Shown piece after piece: positions 27,353-35,287 of a DNA stretch of 64,000 nucleotides. This DNA comes from Streptomyces megasporus (lineage in GTDB: Bacteria > Actinomycetota > Actinomycetes > Streptomycetales > Streptomycetaceae). Numbering within the stretch: position 1 is the stretch's first letter; each line of letters starts with the position of its first letter. The translations under genes were made by a program, and so were the position numbers. The notes beneath the pieces are model-generated. The model did not search any database. It saw only the letters and a list, made by a program, of their open reading frames with translations, and had not been told where the DNA came from. Location: NCBI RefSeq assembly GCF_000718985.1, contig NZ_JODL01000027.1:1-64000 (forward strand), in the 5' to 3' direction.

Positions 27353-28549
27353 TCAGGCCGGGGAGAACAGGTGGTCGCTGATGAGCCGGGCCGCGCCGAT
27401 GACCCCGGCGACGGGCCCCAGCTCGCCGAGGACGATGGGGAGGTTGCCGGTGGCCAGGGGCAGGGACTGGCGGTAGACCTGGGTGCGGATGCTGGCGAGC
27501 AGGGTGTGGCCGAGACCGGTCACGCCGCCGCCGATCACCACCAGGCCGGGGTTGAAGAAGCTGACGAGACCGGCGACGACCTGGCCGACGCGGTTTCCGC
27601 CGTCGCGGATGAGGGCGAGGGACGTGGTGTCCCCCGCCGCCGCGGCGGCTGCCACGTCGGCCCCAGTCAGACGTCCGGCGGACTCCAGCCGGGCGGCGAG
27701 TTCCGGCGAACGACCGTCCCGGGCCGCATCCTCGGCGTCGCGGGCGAGCGCCGCGCCGCCGAAGTAGGCCTCCAGGCAGCCGCGGTTGCCGCAGGCGCAC
27801 TGGCGGCCCTGCGGGCCGTGCTCCACCTGGATGTGCCCGATGTCGCCGGCGCTGCCCGTCGCGCCGCGGTGGACCTCGCCCCCCGCGACGATGCCGCAGC
27901 CGACACCGGTGCCGATCTTGACGCAGAGGAAGTCCCGCACCGATCGGGCCACGCCCGCGTGCCGCTCCCCCAGCGCCATGAGGTTCACGTCGTTGTCGAC
28001 CAGGACGGGGCAGCCCAGCTCCTGGCTGAGCGCCTCGCGGACGGGGAAGCCGTCCCAGCCGGGCATGATCGGCGGTGCCACGGGGACGCCCTCAGGGAAG
28101 CGGACCGGCCCCGGCACGCCGATGCCGGCGCCGTCGAAGCCCTCGGCCACTCCCGTGGCCCGGAGCTTGGCCGCCATGGCCAGGACCTGTTCGAAGACGG
28201 CGACCGGCCCTTCCCGCACGTCCATGGGCTGGTTGAGATGGCCCAGGATCTCCAACTCGGCGTTGGTGACGGCCACGTCGACCGAGGTGGCGCCGATGTC
28301 GATGCCCAGGAAGCGCAGCCCCGGCGCGAGCCGGATGTTGTGGGAGCGGCGTCCGCCGCGCGAGGCGGCGAGTCCGTCGGCCACCACGAGCCCGGTCTCC
28401 AGCAGGCGGTCTATCTCCACGGCCAGCTTGGAGCGGGAGAGGTCGACCAGATCTCCGAGTTGGGCGCGGGAGTTGGGGCCGCCGTCGCGCAGCAGCCGGA
28501 GCAGTCGGGCCTGGTGCGCGTTCGCGGGTCGAGCCGTCATCCGCCTCAC
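27353..28549 (-). CDS. ROK-family transcriptional regulator
   Basis: 398 aa. N-terminal winged helix about 10-65 (NAHQARLLRLLRDGGPNSRAQLGDLVDLSRSKLAVEIDRLLETGLV). The sugar-kinase-like ROK domain follows: FLGIDIGATSVDVAV, GIGVPGPV, VLVDNDVNLMALGE, KIGTGVGCGIVAGGEVHRGATGSAGDIGHI, and the zinc motif CACGNRGCLEAY (CxCGxxGCxE). ROK repressors bind sugars or sugar phosphates and usually control nearby transport and catabolic genes. GTG at 28549 was chosen because GGAGG lies five bases upstream; ATG at 28540 is the alternative. It heads the whole minus-strand sugar block. Its own upstream region carries an operator-like repeat also found before two other promoters in the block. Confidence 0.9.
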   Translation of the reverse strand: MRRMTARPANAHQARLLRLLRDGGPNSRAQLGDLVDLSRSKLAVEIDRLLETGLVVADGLAASRGGRRSHNIRLAPGLRFLGIDIGATSVDVAVTNAELEILGHLNQPMDVREGPVAVFEQVLAMAAKLRATGVAEGFDGAGIGVPGPVRFPEGVPVAPPIMPGWDGFPVREALSQELGCPVLVDNDVNLMALGERHAGVARSVRDFLCVKIGTGVGCGIVAGGEVHRGATGSAGDIGHIQVEHGPQGRQCACGNRGCLEAYFGGAALARDAEDAARDGRSPELAARLESAGRLTGADVAAAAAAGDTTSLALIRDGGNRVGQVVAGLVSFFNPGLVVIGGGVTGLGHTLLASIRTQVYRQSLPLATGNLPIVLGELGPVAGVIGAARLISDHLFSPA

Positions 28550-28688
28550 GCCGCCCTCCCTTCCCGCCTCGGCTGGGGAATGCCGTCGGTACCGGCCTCG
28601 GTGAACTCCCGTGGTCCGCCGGGCTTTCACGGGGAACATAGCAGCGCCCTCCGGGGCTGGGAAGAAGTTGCGCGGGAAACCTCCCACA

Positions 28689-28711
28689 CTTTTTCCGAAT
28701 CGAGGACAAAG
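28689..28711. promoter_or_regulatory. Candidate ROK autoregulatory operator
   Basis: CTTTTTCC (28689-28696), 7 nt, GGACAAAG (28704-28711), an inverted repeat with 7 of 8 arm positions complementary, 140 bp upstream of the ROK start. Sites of the same arm length and spacing occur at 7198 and 20930. The position also lies 62 bp upstream of the divergent gene at 28774. Confidence 0.6.
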
Positions 28712-28773
28712 ATGGGTCGGGGTCATGGCCGAAGCTCCGAGCGGAGCGTCCGGACGCCGGCTACCGTGGAGCC

Positions 28774-29145
28774 GTGATCGATGCCGACGACGTCCGCCGT
28801 ATCGCGCTGTCCCTTCCCGAGACCATCGAGAAGGAGGCGTGGAGCATGCCCACCTTCCGGGTGGCCGGGAAGATGTACCTCACCGTTCCCGACGACGAGA
28901 CCTCCATCGCGGTGCGCTGCCCCCGACACGAACGGGAGGAGCTGATCGCGGCCGAACCGGAGAAGTTCTGGGTGCCCCCGCACGAGGCGTCCTCCGCCTG
29001 GGTGCGGGTGCGGTTGGCGGCCTTGGAGGACGCGGAGGAGCTGCGCGACATCGTCGTCGACTCCTGGCGACAGGCCGCGCCCGACCGGCTCGCCGAGGCG
29101 TTCCCCGAACTGGCGCCGGGCGCGGGGGCCGAGGGCTCGCGGTGA
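28774..29145 (+). CDS. MmcQ/YjbR family protein
   Basis: 123 aa small cytoplasmic protein of the MmcQ/YjbR double-wing fold. Visible features are DVRRIALSLPETIEKEAWSMPTFRVAGKMYLTVPDDETSIAVRC, KFWVPPHEASSAWVRVRLAAL and a C-terminal helix ELRDIVVDSWRQAAPDRLAEAF. GTG start at 28774. The family's function is not established; some members are called DNA-binding from structure alone. Divergent from the ROK gene and probably independent of it. Two terminator hairpins follow immediately. Confidence 0.85.
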   Translation: MIDADDVRRIALSLPETIEKEAWSMPTFRVAGKMYLTVPDDETSIAVRCPRHEREELIAAEPEKFWVPPHEASSAWVRVRLAALEDAEELRDIVVDSWRQAAPDRLAEAFPELAPGAGAEGSR

Positions 29146-29172
29146 GCCCCCGCCCGGTGGTCGGGCGGGGGC
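29146..29172 (+). terminator. Hairpin directly after the YjbR stop codon
   Basis: GCCCCCGCCCG (29146-29156), 5-nt loop, CGGGCGGGGGC (29162-29172): a perfect 11-bp stem starting at the base after the TGA. Confidence 0.7.
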
Positions 29173-29179
29173 GTCGGAG

Positions 29180-29229
29180 GAGTGCGCGACGGGCCGGACA
29201 CCGTGCGGTGTCCGGCCCGTCGCGCACTC
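29180..29229. terminator. Strong bidirectional terminator, 23-bp perfect stem
   Basis: The left arm at 29180-29202 is perfectly complementary to the right arm at 29207-29229 around the 4-nt loop GTGC. It sits between convergent genes (YjbR ending at 29145 and the symporter ending at 29260), so it should stop transcription from both sides. Confidence 0.85.
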
Positions 29230-29259
29230 GTTCCGTCCGCCGGCCTCCGCCGGGGCGGC

Positions 29260-30849
29260 TCAGGAGGACGAAGGCGTCCGGGGAGATCGGGGCCCGGGGA
29301 TCGTGTCCGCCCGGGCGGCGCCGTCGGAGGCCGGCGGACCCTCGGGCGCCTGCCGCTCCGACGCGCCCGGTTCGGCCTCCGGGGGATCGTCGGCGAGGGA
29401 GTCGATGAGGGCGTCGCGCGCCGCGCTGCCCTCGGGGCGCACCAGTCCGACGGCGACGTACAGCACCAGCGAGACGAGCACCGGCAGCCCGACGTTCACG
29501 GTCTGGCTCGCGTCCTCCACGCCCCAGTAGAGGCAGGCCCACACCGCGAGTCCGCCGGCCCAGGAGACGAGCGCCGCGAGCGGGCCGTGACGTCGGAACC
29601 AGGGCAGCAGCCCCAGCATCAGCGGTATGGAGATCGGCCCCATGGTGGCGGCGACGATGCTCACCACGACCGTCATGATGAAACCGTCCGGGTCGGCGAA
29701 GAACGCGAAGGACATGCTGACCGTGACGAAGGCGACCGTGGTGATCCGCGCGAACGTCAACTGGCCGGCTTCCGTCAGGCGCCGCACCCGTGGGACGAGC
29801 ACCGGGGCGAGGTCGCGGGTGATGACGGCGGTGATGACGTTGGAGTCGGAGGCGACCATGGCCATGGTGTGGGAGAAGAACCCGGCCAGGAGCAGTCCGA
29901 TGATGCCCGCCGGCAGGAGTTCCTGCGCGAGCAGGATGTAGGACTTCTCGCCGTCCTCGATGCCGGGGACGACGAGCGGGGCGGCGATCATCGGCACGAA
30001 GAGGATGAACGGCCAGACGATCCACAGGAAACTGGAGAGCAGCGCGGACTTCCTCGCCCTGGAACCGGACGGCGCGGCCATGTACCGCTGCGCCAGGTTC
30101 CACATGCCGCCGTTGTACTCGAAGGTCTTCACCAGCAGGAACGCCACGATCAGCCCACTGGTGACGGGGCCGGCGATCGGGTCGCCGTGGCCGTCCGGCA
30201 GGTCGCCCCACATCGTCCAGAGCGTGGCCACGCCGTCGAGGTGCGCGAAGAGCGCGAAGAGCATCGCGAAGCCGGCGACGCCCTGGATGACGAACTGTCC
30301 GAAGTCGGTGAGGACGTCGGCCCACAGTCCGCCGAAGGCCATGTAGAACATGGTGCAGACGCCGGTCAGGGCGATGCCCCACCCCAGCGGGATGCCGGCG
30401 AAGCCCTTGAGCAGCAGGGCGATGGCGACCCACTTGGAGGCGATGTCGACGACTTTCAGGGCCGCGCCGCTGTAGGCGAGAACTTGTTGGGTGGGCAGGT
30501 CGTAGCGGACGGCGAGGTAGGCGAGCGGTGAGTCGACACCGTGTTTGGCCCGTAATCTGTTCCATCGGGCGGCGAAGAGGAAGGCGCCGACCCCGATGCC
30601 CAGTCCGATGGTGAGCGGCCACCAGAAGTAGACGGTGACACCGTGGTCGTACGCCACGGCCGCGAAGGTCACGAACATGATCGCGCTGTAGCCGGACATG
30701 TGGTGCGAGATCCCGGAGAGCCACCACGGTATGCGGCCACGGGCCGTGAAGAAGTCGGCGACGGTGTGGATGCGTTTCCTCGACCAGAGACCGATGCCCA
30801 CCATCACGAGGAAGTAGGCACCCAGCACGATCCAGTCCAGTGCGGCCAT
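29260..30849 (-). CDS. Sodium:solute symporter (SSS family), probable uronate/sugar-acid transporter
   Basis: 529 aa, about 13-14 hydrophobic helices, SSS/SglT type. Features include LDWIVLGAYFLVMVGIGLWS (helix 1), FFTARGRIPWWLSGISHHMSGYSA (the family loop after helix 1) and FNGGMWNLAQRYMAAPS-like YNGGMWNLAQRYMAAPS. The hydrophilic C-terminal tail (about 470-529) is Pro/Glu-rich. ATG at 30849 with GAGGAG upstream. Adjacent to 5-dehydro-4-deoxyglucarate dehydratase and uronate dehydrogenase genes, with a shared operator, so uronate or aldarate uptake is likely. SSS proteins also carry sugars, proline and pantothenate; specificity is inferred from context. Confidence 0.88.
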   Translation of the reverse strand: MAALDWIVLGAYFLVMVGIGLWSRKRIHTVADFFTARGRIPWWLSGISHHMSGYSAIMFVTFAAVAYDHGVTVYFWWPLTIGLGIGVGAFLFAARWNRLRAKHGVDSPLAYLAVRYDLPTQQVLAYSGAALKVVDIASKWVAIALLLKGFAGIPLGWGIALTGVCTMFYMAFGGLWADVLTDFGQFVIQGVAGFAMLFALFAHLDGVATLWTMWGDLPDGHGDPIAGPVTSGLIVAFLLVKTFEYNGGMWNLAQRYMAAPSGSRARKSALLSSFLWIVWPFILFVPMIAAPLVVPGIEDGEKSYILLAQELLPAGIIGLLLAGFFSHTMAMVASDSNVITAVITRDLAPVLVPRVRRLTEAGQLTFARITTVAFVTVSMSFAFFADPDGFIMTVVVSIVAATMGPISIPLMLGLLPWFRRHGPLAALVSWAGGLAVWACLYWGVEDASQTVNVGLPVLVSLVLYVAVGLVRPEGSAARDALIDSLADDPPEAEPGASERQAPEGPPASDGAARADTIPGPRSPRTPSSS

Positions 30850-30862
30850 AACGGCTCCTCAA

Positions 30863-30896
30863 GTTCATAGATGTGAACTGGTGTCAACTCTATGAA
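30863..30896. promoter_or_regulatory. Operator and promoter of the symporter gene
   Basis: GTTCATAGATGTGAAC (30863-30878) is a 16-bp imperfect palindrome lying 14 bp upstream of the start codon. A nearly identical element lies before kdgD at 32133. An outer inverted repeat, TTCATAGA (30864-30871) / TCTATGAA (30889-30896), overlaps it. TTGACA on the minus strand (30887-30882) is a likely -35 box. The regulator is not in the window; the shape suits IclR or GntR families. Confidence 0.6.
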
Positions 30897-31057
30897 TGCG
30901 TGGCCGTTACGGTAGGAGCGCCCTCATGGGGCGTCAATACGTGTGAAGGCCGGGATCGCAGCGACGGGAGAGGACTCTTGCTCAGAGGGCGCTGTTCAGG
31001 ATCATGAATGACGGAACGCACGGCGGACGGCGTGGTCCGGTAGGGCGGCGCCCCTCC

Positions 31058-32080
31058 TCACACGGTGCTTCCGACCTCTTGGGCGCCGACCTCCTCCGCA
31101 CCGGCCTGCCCGACGCCGGCCGTTCCCGCCTCACCGGACCCGACCCCACCGGACTCCGCCAGGAGGGCGTGCCCGCGCTCCACCAGGGCCGCCAACTCCT
31201 CGACGTGCTCGGGGGCCGGTTCGCTCAACGGCGGCCGGACACCGCCCACGTCCGGACCACGCAACCGCACCCCGGCCTTGACCAGCGAGACCGCGTAGCC
31301 GCGTCCCTTGTTCCGCAGCTCCACCAGAGGGCGGTAGAAGCCGTCGAGGAGGCGGTGCGCCGTCGCGTCGTCGCCCTCCACCACGGCCCGCCGGAAGGCG
31401 ACGGCGATCTCCGGGGCGAAGCAGAAGGCGGCGGAGGAGTAGAGCGTGACCCCGATGCCCCGGTAGGCGAGGGCGGTGAGCTCGGCGGTGGGCAGCCCGT
31501 TGAAGTACAGGAACTCCCCGTCCGGTGCCGCGGCGCGCACGGCACTGACGATCCGCTGCATCAGGTCGAGGTCGCCGACGCCGTCCTTCAACCCGACGAT
31601 CCGGGGATGACGGGCGAGTTCGACCACGGTCTCCGGGGTGAGGACGGCGTTGTCGCGCTGGTAGACGATGACGTCCAACCCCGCCGCGTCGGCGAGGGCC
31701 GTGTAGTGGGCCCGCAGCCCCGCCTGATCGGGGACGACGAGGTACGGGGGCATGGCGAGCAGTCCGTCGGCTCCCACCTCCCGTGCGGCGTGCGCGTACT
31801 GCACGGCGAGGGCGGTGCCGTAGCCGACGCCCGCGACCACCGGCACCCGTCCGGCGGCCTCCGCCACCGCGGCGGAGACGCACTCGCGGAACTCGTCCGG
31901 GGTGAGGGCATGGAACTCGCCGGTGCCGCAGCACGTGAAGACGGCGGCGGCGCCGGCGTCGATGCCACGGCGCACGTGCGCGCGGAAGGTGTCGGTGTCG
32001 AGGGCGCCGTCCGGCCCGTACGCGGTGACGGGGAAGAAGAGCAGGCCATCGAGGCGGGTGGCGAGGGGGGCTGGCGTCAC
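31058..32080 (-). CDS. kdgD: 5-dehydro-4-deoxyglucarate dehydratase (DHDPS superfamily)
   Basis: 340 aa class I aldolase-fold enzyme that dehydrates and decarboxylates 5-dehydro-4-deoxyglucarate to 2,5-dioxopentanoate in oxidative uronate/aldarate breakdown. Features are GLLFFPVTAYGPDGALD, AVFTCCGTGEFHALTPDEF, VVAGVGYGTALAVQYA, VIVYQRDNAVLTPETV (catalytic Tyr), RIVGLKDGVGDL (Schiff-base Lys) and FLYFNGLPTAEL. The Gly/Ala/Glu-rich tail (about 318-340) is low complexity. GTG at 32080 with AAGGGAG upstream; an in-frame ATG at 32119 lacks this. It shares its upstream region with the divergent uronate dehydrogenase gene. Confidence 0.88.
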   Translation of the reverse strand: MTPAPLATRLDGLLFFPVTAYGPDGALDTDTFRAHVRRGIDAGAAAVFTCCGTGEFHALTPDEFRECVSAAVAEAAGRVPVVAGVGYGTALAVQYAHAAREVGADGLLAMPPYLVVPDQAGLRAHYTALADAAGLDVIVYQRDNAVLTPETVVELARHPRIVGLKDGVGDLDLMQRIVSAVRAAAPDGEFLYFNGLPTAELTALAYRGIGVTLYSSAAFCFAPEIAVAFRRAVVEGDDATAHRLLDGFYRPLVELRNKGRGYAVSLVKAGVRLRGPDVGGVRPPLSEPAPEHVEELAALVERGHALLAESGGVGSGEAGTAGVGQAGAEEVGAQEVGSTV

Positions 32081-32132
32081 GGCACTCCCTTGGCGTGCGG
32101 CACGTCGGCCGACGTGCACAATGATGACCGAT

Positions 32133-32148
32133 GTTTATATTTATGAAC
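32133..32148. promoter_or_regulatory. Operator upstream of kdgD
   Basis: On the minus strand GTTCATAAATATAAAC, matching the symporter operator GTTCATAGATGTGAAC at 13 of 16 positions (consensus GTTCATARATRTRAAC). It is 53 bp upstream of the kdgD start and about 240 bp from the divergent uronate dehydrogenase start. A weaker half-site, GATGTGAAT (32288-32296), follows the udh promoter. Confidence 0.6.
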
Positions 32149-32251
32149 GTTGTCACGGTAGACCGAGGCTCGGGGGCGGTCAAGGCCGCCTCGGCGGGAA
32201 TCACGCCCAACAGCCGTAGGGGAAGAAAGAAAAGCCCACGTCCGCCTACTC

Positions 32252-32280
32252 TTGACGGTGGCCCGAGGACTCCTTAGCGT
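32252..32280 (+). promoter_or_regulatory. Predicted promoter of the uronate dehydrogenase gene
   Basis: TTGACG (32252-32257), 17 nt, TAGCGT (32275-32280), close to the Streptomyces vegetative (HrdB) consensus, 95 bp upstream of the ATG at 32375. Confidence 0.55.
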
Positions 32281-32374
32281 GCCCAAGGATGTGAATACCG
32301 TCCACGCATGCGGACCACCGGATCGTCTCCGCACCGCATGCGTCGCCCCGCTCACCGCACCGAGGAGAACGTCC

Positions 32375-33211
32375 ATGCCCTCTCCCCGTACCGTCCTGCT
32401 CACCGGCGCCGCGGGCGGCCTCGGCACGCTGATGCGGGGGTTGCTGCCCTCCTACGGCTACACGCTGCGGCTCCTCGACGTCGTCCCCGTCGAGCCGCTT
32501 CCCGGAGAGGACGGACAGGAGCGGACCGAGGAGGTGATCACCGCCGACCTCGCGGACCGCGCGGCGCTGCGCGAGGCCGTGCGAGGTGTGGACGCCATCG
32601 TCCACCTGGCCGGGATCTCCCTGGAGGCCTCCTTCGAGAAGATCCTGCGGGCCAACATCGAGGGCACCTACAACCTCTACGAGGCGGCCCGCGAGGAGGG
32701 CGTGCGCCGCGTCGTGTTCGCCTCCTCCAACCACGCCGTCGGCTACACCCCGCGCCCGCGCGAGGGGGACCCGCTGATCCCCGTCGACGTCCCCCACCGT
32801 CCCGACACCTTCTACGGCCTGTCGAAGTGCTTCGGCGAGGACCTGGCCCAGCTCTACTGGGACCGGCACGGCATCGAGACCGTCTCCGTCCGCATCGGCT
32901 CCTGCTTCCCCGAGCCCACGTCGGTGCGGATGCTCTCGGTCTGGATGAGCCCGGCCGACGGCGCCCGCCTCTTCCACGCCGCGCTGACCGCCGAGGGCGT
33001 CGGCCACACCGTCGTCCACGGCTCCTCGGCCAACACCCGGCTGTGGTGGGACCTCTCCTCGGCACGGGCCCTGGGGTACGAGCCCCGGGACGACTCCGAG
33101 CCGTACGCGGCGAAGCTCATCGCCGAGCAGGGGGAACTCGATCCGGACAACCCCGAGCACACGTACCTGGGTGGGCACTTCACGACCAACCCGCCCATCT
33201 GGCCGCACTGA
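32375..33211 (+). CDS. udh: NAD-dependent uronate dehydrogenase
   Basis: 278 aa short-chain (extended) dehydrogenase that oxidises glucuronate or galacturonate to the aldarolactone. Motifs are VLLTGAAGGLGTLMR (NAD), IVHLAGISLEASFEKILRANIEGTYNLYEAA, VVFASSNHAVGY, the YxxxK site in RPDTFYGLSKCFGEDLAQLY, and VRIGSCFPEPTSVRMLSVW. The SSNHxxGY and RIGSCxPEP motifs are the ones I associate with bacterial uronate dehydrogenase. ATG at 32375 with GAGGAG upstream; earlier in-frame ATG (32252) lies in the promoter. Functions with kdgD and the SSS symporter; the lactonase, aldarate dehydratase and semialdehyde dehydrogenase steps are not in this window. Confidence 0.88.
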   Translation: MPSPRTVLLTGAAGGLGTLMRGLLPSYGYTLRLLDVVPVEPLPGEDGQERTEEVITADLADRAALREAVRGVDAIVHLAGISLEASFEKILRANIEGTYNLYEAAREEGVRRVVFASSNHAVGYTPRPREGDPLIPVDVPHRPDTFYGLSKCFGEDLAQLYWDRHGIETVSVRIGSCFPEPTSVRMLSVWMSPADGARLFHAALTAEGVGHTVVHGSSANTRLWWDLSSARALGYEPRDDSEPYAAKLIAEQGELDPDNPEHTYLGGHFTTNPPIWPH

Positions 33212-33251
33212 GCGGCCGGGCCCCGGGGCGGCTCCTCGTCGCGCGTGCGTC

Positions 33252-34109
33252 TCAGGTCGCCGCCGGCACCGCCTCGGAGGTCACCGATGCCGGCTCGGGA
33301 GCCACCGCCAGGGCCGTGGGGCACACCACGGGGGTGCCGTGGACGGGGTCGGTGAGGATGGTGCTCTCCACCCCGTACAGGGCGCGCACCAGGTCGGGGG
33401 TCATGATCTCCGCGGGGGCGCCCTGTGCGACGATCCGCCCGTCCGACAGCGCCAGCATGTGGTCGGCGTAGCGGCAGGCCGTGGTCAGGTCGTGGAGGAC
33501 GAGCACCACCGTGCGGCCCCGGGCGGCGAGACCGCGGACCATCTCCAGGACCTCCAACTGGTGGCCGATGTCGAGGGCGGAGGTCGGCTCGTCCAACATC
33601 AGGATCTCGGTGTCCTGCGCCACCGCCATCGCGATCCAGGCGCGCTGCCGCTGACCTCCGGAGAGCGTCTCCAGCCGCCGGTCCGCCAGTTCCCTCAGAT
33701 CGGCCGCGTCCAGCGCCGCCTCCACGGCCTCGGCGTCGGCCTTCGACCACTGGCGCAGCAGCCCCTGGTGCGGCTGGCGGCCGTAACGCACCAGGTCGCG
33801 CACCGTCAGCCCGTCCGGCGCCGTGGCCGACTGCGGCAGCAGGCCGACCGTGCGGGCCACCTCCCGCGTGGAGATCGAGGCGAGTTCCCGGCCGTTCAGC
33901 AGCACCGCGCCCTCGCGCGGCGCCAGGAGCCGCGCGAGCCCGCTGAGCAGCGTCGACTTGCCGCAGCCGTTGGGGCCGACGATCGCGGTGACCCGGTGCG
34001 GCGGCAGTTCGACGTCCAACTCCCGCACGACCGGGGTGTGCCCGTGGGCGAGCGTGAGGGAGGCGGTCTCCAGCCGGCGGGCCTCGGTCATGGTGTTCAC
34101 GGGCTTCAC
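33252..34109 (-). CDS. Iron-siderophore ABC transporter ATPase (FepC/FecE type)
   Basis: 285 aa. Walker A GPNGCGKST, Q-loop LLPQSATAPDGLTV, signature LSGGQRQRAWIAMAVAQ, Walker B ILMLDEPTSALD and switch His in VLHDLTTA. GTG at 34109 (GAGGAGG upstream) overlaps the permease stop by 4 bp; ATG at 34091 is a possible internal start. Third gene of the permease-permease-ATPase operon that is divergent from its binding-protein gene across an iron box. Strongly similar in layout to the ATPase at 52103, so the genome has at least two such systems. Confidence 0.92.
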   Translation of the reverse strand: MKPVNTMTEARRLETASLTLAHGHTPVVRELDVELPPHRVTAIVGPNGCGKSTLLSGLARLLAPREGAVLLNGRELASISTREVARTVGLLPQSATAPDGLTVRDLVRYGRQPHQGLLRQWSKADAEAVEAALDAADLRELADRRLETLSGGQRQRAWIAMAVAQDTEILMLDEPTSALDIGHQLEVLEMVRGLAARGRTVVLVLHDLTTACRYADHMLALSDGRIVAQGAPAEIMTPDLVRALYGVESTILTDPVHGTPVVCPTALAVAPEPASVTSEAVPAAT

Positions 34110-35287
34110 GGGGTCCTCCTCGTGCGGGTGGTGAGCAGCAGCCACAGCAGGTACGGGCCTCCGACGACGGCGGTGACCAGACCCACGGGAATCTCCAGCG
34201 GGGCCATCACGGTCCTGCCGATCAGGTCGGCCAGCAGCGTGAAGACGGCTCCGGCGAGCGCGGAGGTGAGGACGGGCACCGGTCCGGGCCCGGTCAGGCG
34301 ACGGGCGGCCTCGGGCGCGGCCAGGGCGATCATGCCGAGCGGGCCGGCGACGGCCACGGCCAGTCCGGCGCAGACGACGGAGGTGAGGAGCACCGCCACG
34401 CGCAGGGGCCGCACCCGCACGCCCAGCCCGGTGGCGACGGCGTCGGAGAAGCGGAGCACGTTCAACCGGCGTCCCAGGACCACCGCGAGCGGCAGGCAGA
34501 CGAGCAGTCCGACCTCCAGCACCGTGACCGCCGTCTGGGAGCGGCTGTTGAGGGTGCCGACCGTCCAGGCGAACGCGGCGTTCGCCGCGTCGATCCGGGC
34601 TCGGGACAGGATCAGGTTCGTCACGGCGCCGAAGACCGCGCCGACGCCCAGCCCCACGACGAGGAAACGGTAGCCGCGCTGTCCGGCTCCCCCGCTGAGG
34701 GCGAGGGTGAGCACGGCGGCCGTGGCCGCGCCGGTCAGGGCCGTCGCCGAGGGCAGCAGGCTGGTGGAGGAGGAGACGATGCCGGCGACCGCGAACGCGG
34801 TCGCGCCGTTGTTCAGTCCCACGGTGTCCGGGGTGGCCAACCGGTTTCCCGAGAGCGTCTGCATCAGGCAACCGGCCACGCCCAAGGCCGCGCCGACCGT
34901 GATCCCGGCCTCGATCCGCGGCATCCGCAACTCCTCCACGACCAGCAGGTCGCGTGGGCTGCCGCTGCCCAGCACCGCCGCGCGCAGGGCGTCGAGCGGG
35001 GCCACGGCGATGTCCCCGACGGCCAGGCACACCGTGCCCACCGCGACCAGGAGCAGCGCGAGCACGGCGCCGGCGAGCAGTGGTCTGAGGGGCACGAGGA
35101 CGGAGAGGCCGCCCGTGGCCAGTCGGAACGTGCCGGGCGGCGCGGCGGGCACGGGCGGTGCGACCGACTCCCGCGGCGGGCGTGGGGCGGGCACATCGAC
35201 GGACGGCGTGCCCATGGGCATCCCGGTGAGCGTCTCCGTGGGCGTCTCCGTCGGTGTCTTCGGCGAGGTCTTCGGCGGGGTCTTCAC
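34106..35287 (-). CDS. Iron-siderophore ABC transporter permease (FecCD family), second subunit
   Basis: 393 aa, about 10 membrane helices (LLAGAVLALLLVAVGTVCLAVG onward). Family motifs are LRMPRIEAGITVGAALGVAGCLMQTLSGNRLATPDTVGLNNGATAFAV and GPLGMIALAAPEAARRLTGP. The first 55 residues are an unusual Pro/Thr-rich cytoplasmic extension with TPxxTP repeats, absent from the partner permease. GTG at 35287 overlaps the upstream permease stop by 4 bp. Confidence 0.9.
   Translation of the reverse strand: MKTPPKTSPKTPTETPTETLTGMPMGTPSVDVPAPRPPRESVAPPVPAAPPGTFRLATGGLSVLVPLRPLLAGAVLALLLVAVGTVCLAVGDIAVAPLDALRAAVLGSGSPRDLLVVEELRMPRIEAGITVGAALGVAGCLMQTLSGNRLATPDTVGLNNGATAFAVAGIVSSSTSLLPSATALTGAATAAVLTLALSGGAGQRGYRFLVVGLGVGAVFGAVTNLILSRARIDAANAAFAWTVGTLNSRSQTAVTVLEVGLLVCLPLAVVLGRRLNVLRFSDAVATGLGVRVRPLRVAVLLTSVVCAGLAVAVAGPLGMIALAAPEAARRLTGPGPVPVLTSALAGAVFTLLADLIGRTVMAPLEIPVGLVTAVVGGPYLLWLLLTTRTRRTP

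Noticed and set aside
32288..32296. GATGTGAAT downstream of the udh promoter as a full uronate operator
   Set aside because: Only the right half resembles the 16-bp operator; the left half does not match, so it is mentioned only as a half-site.
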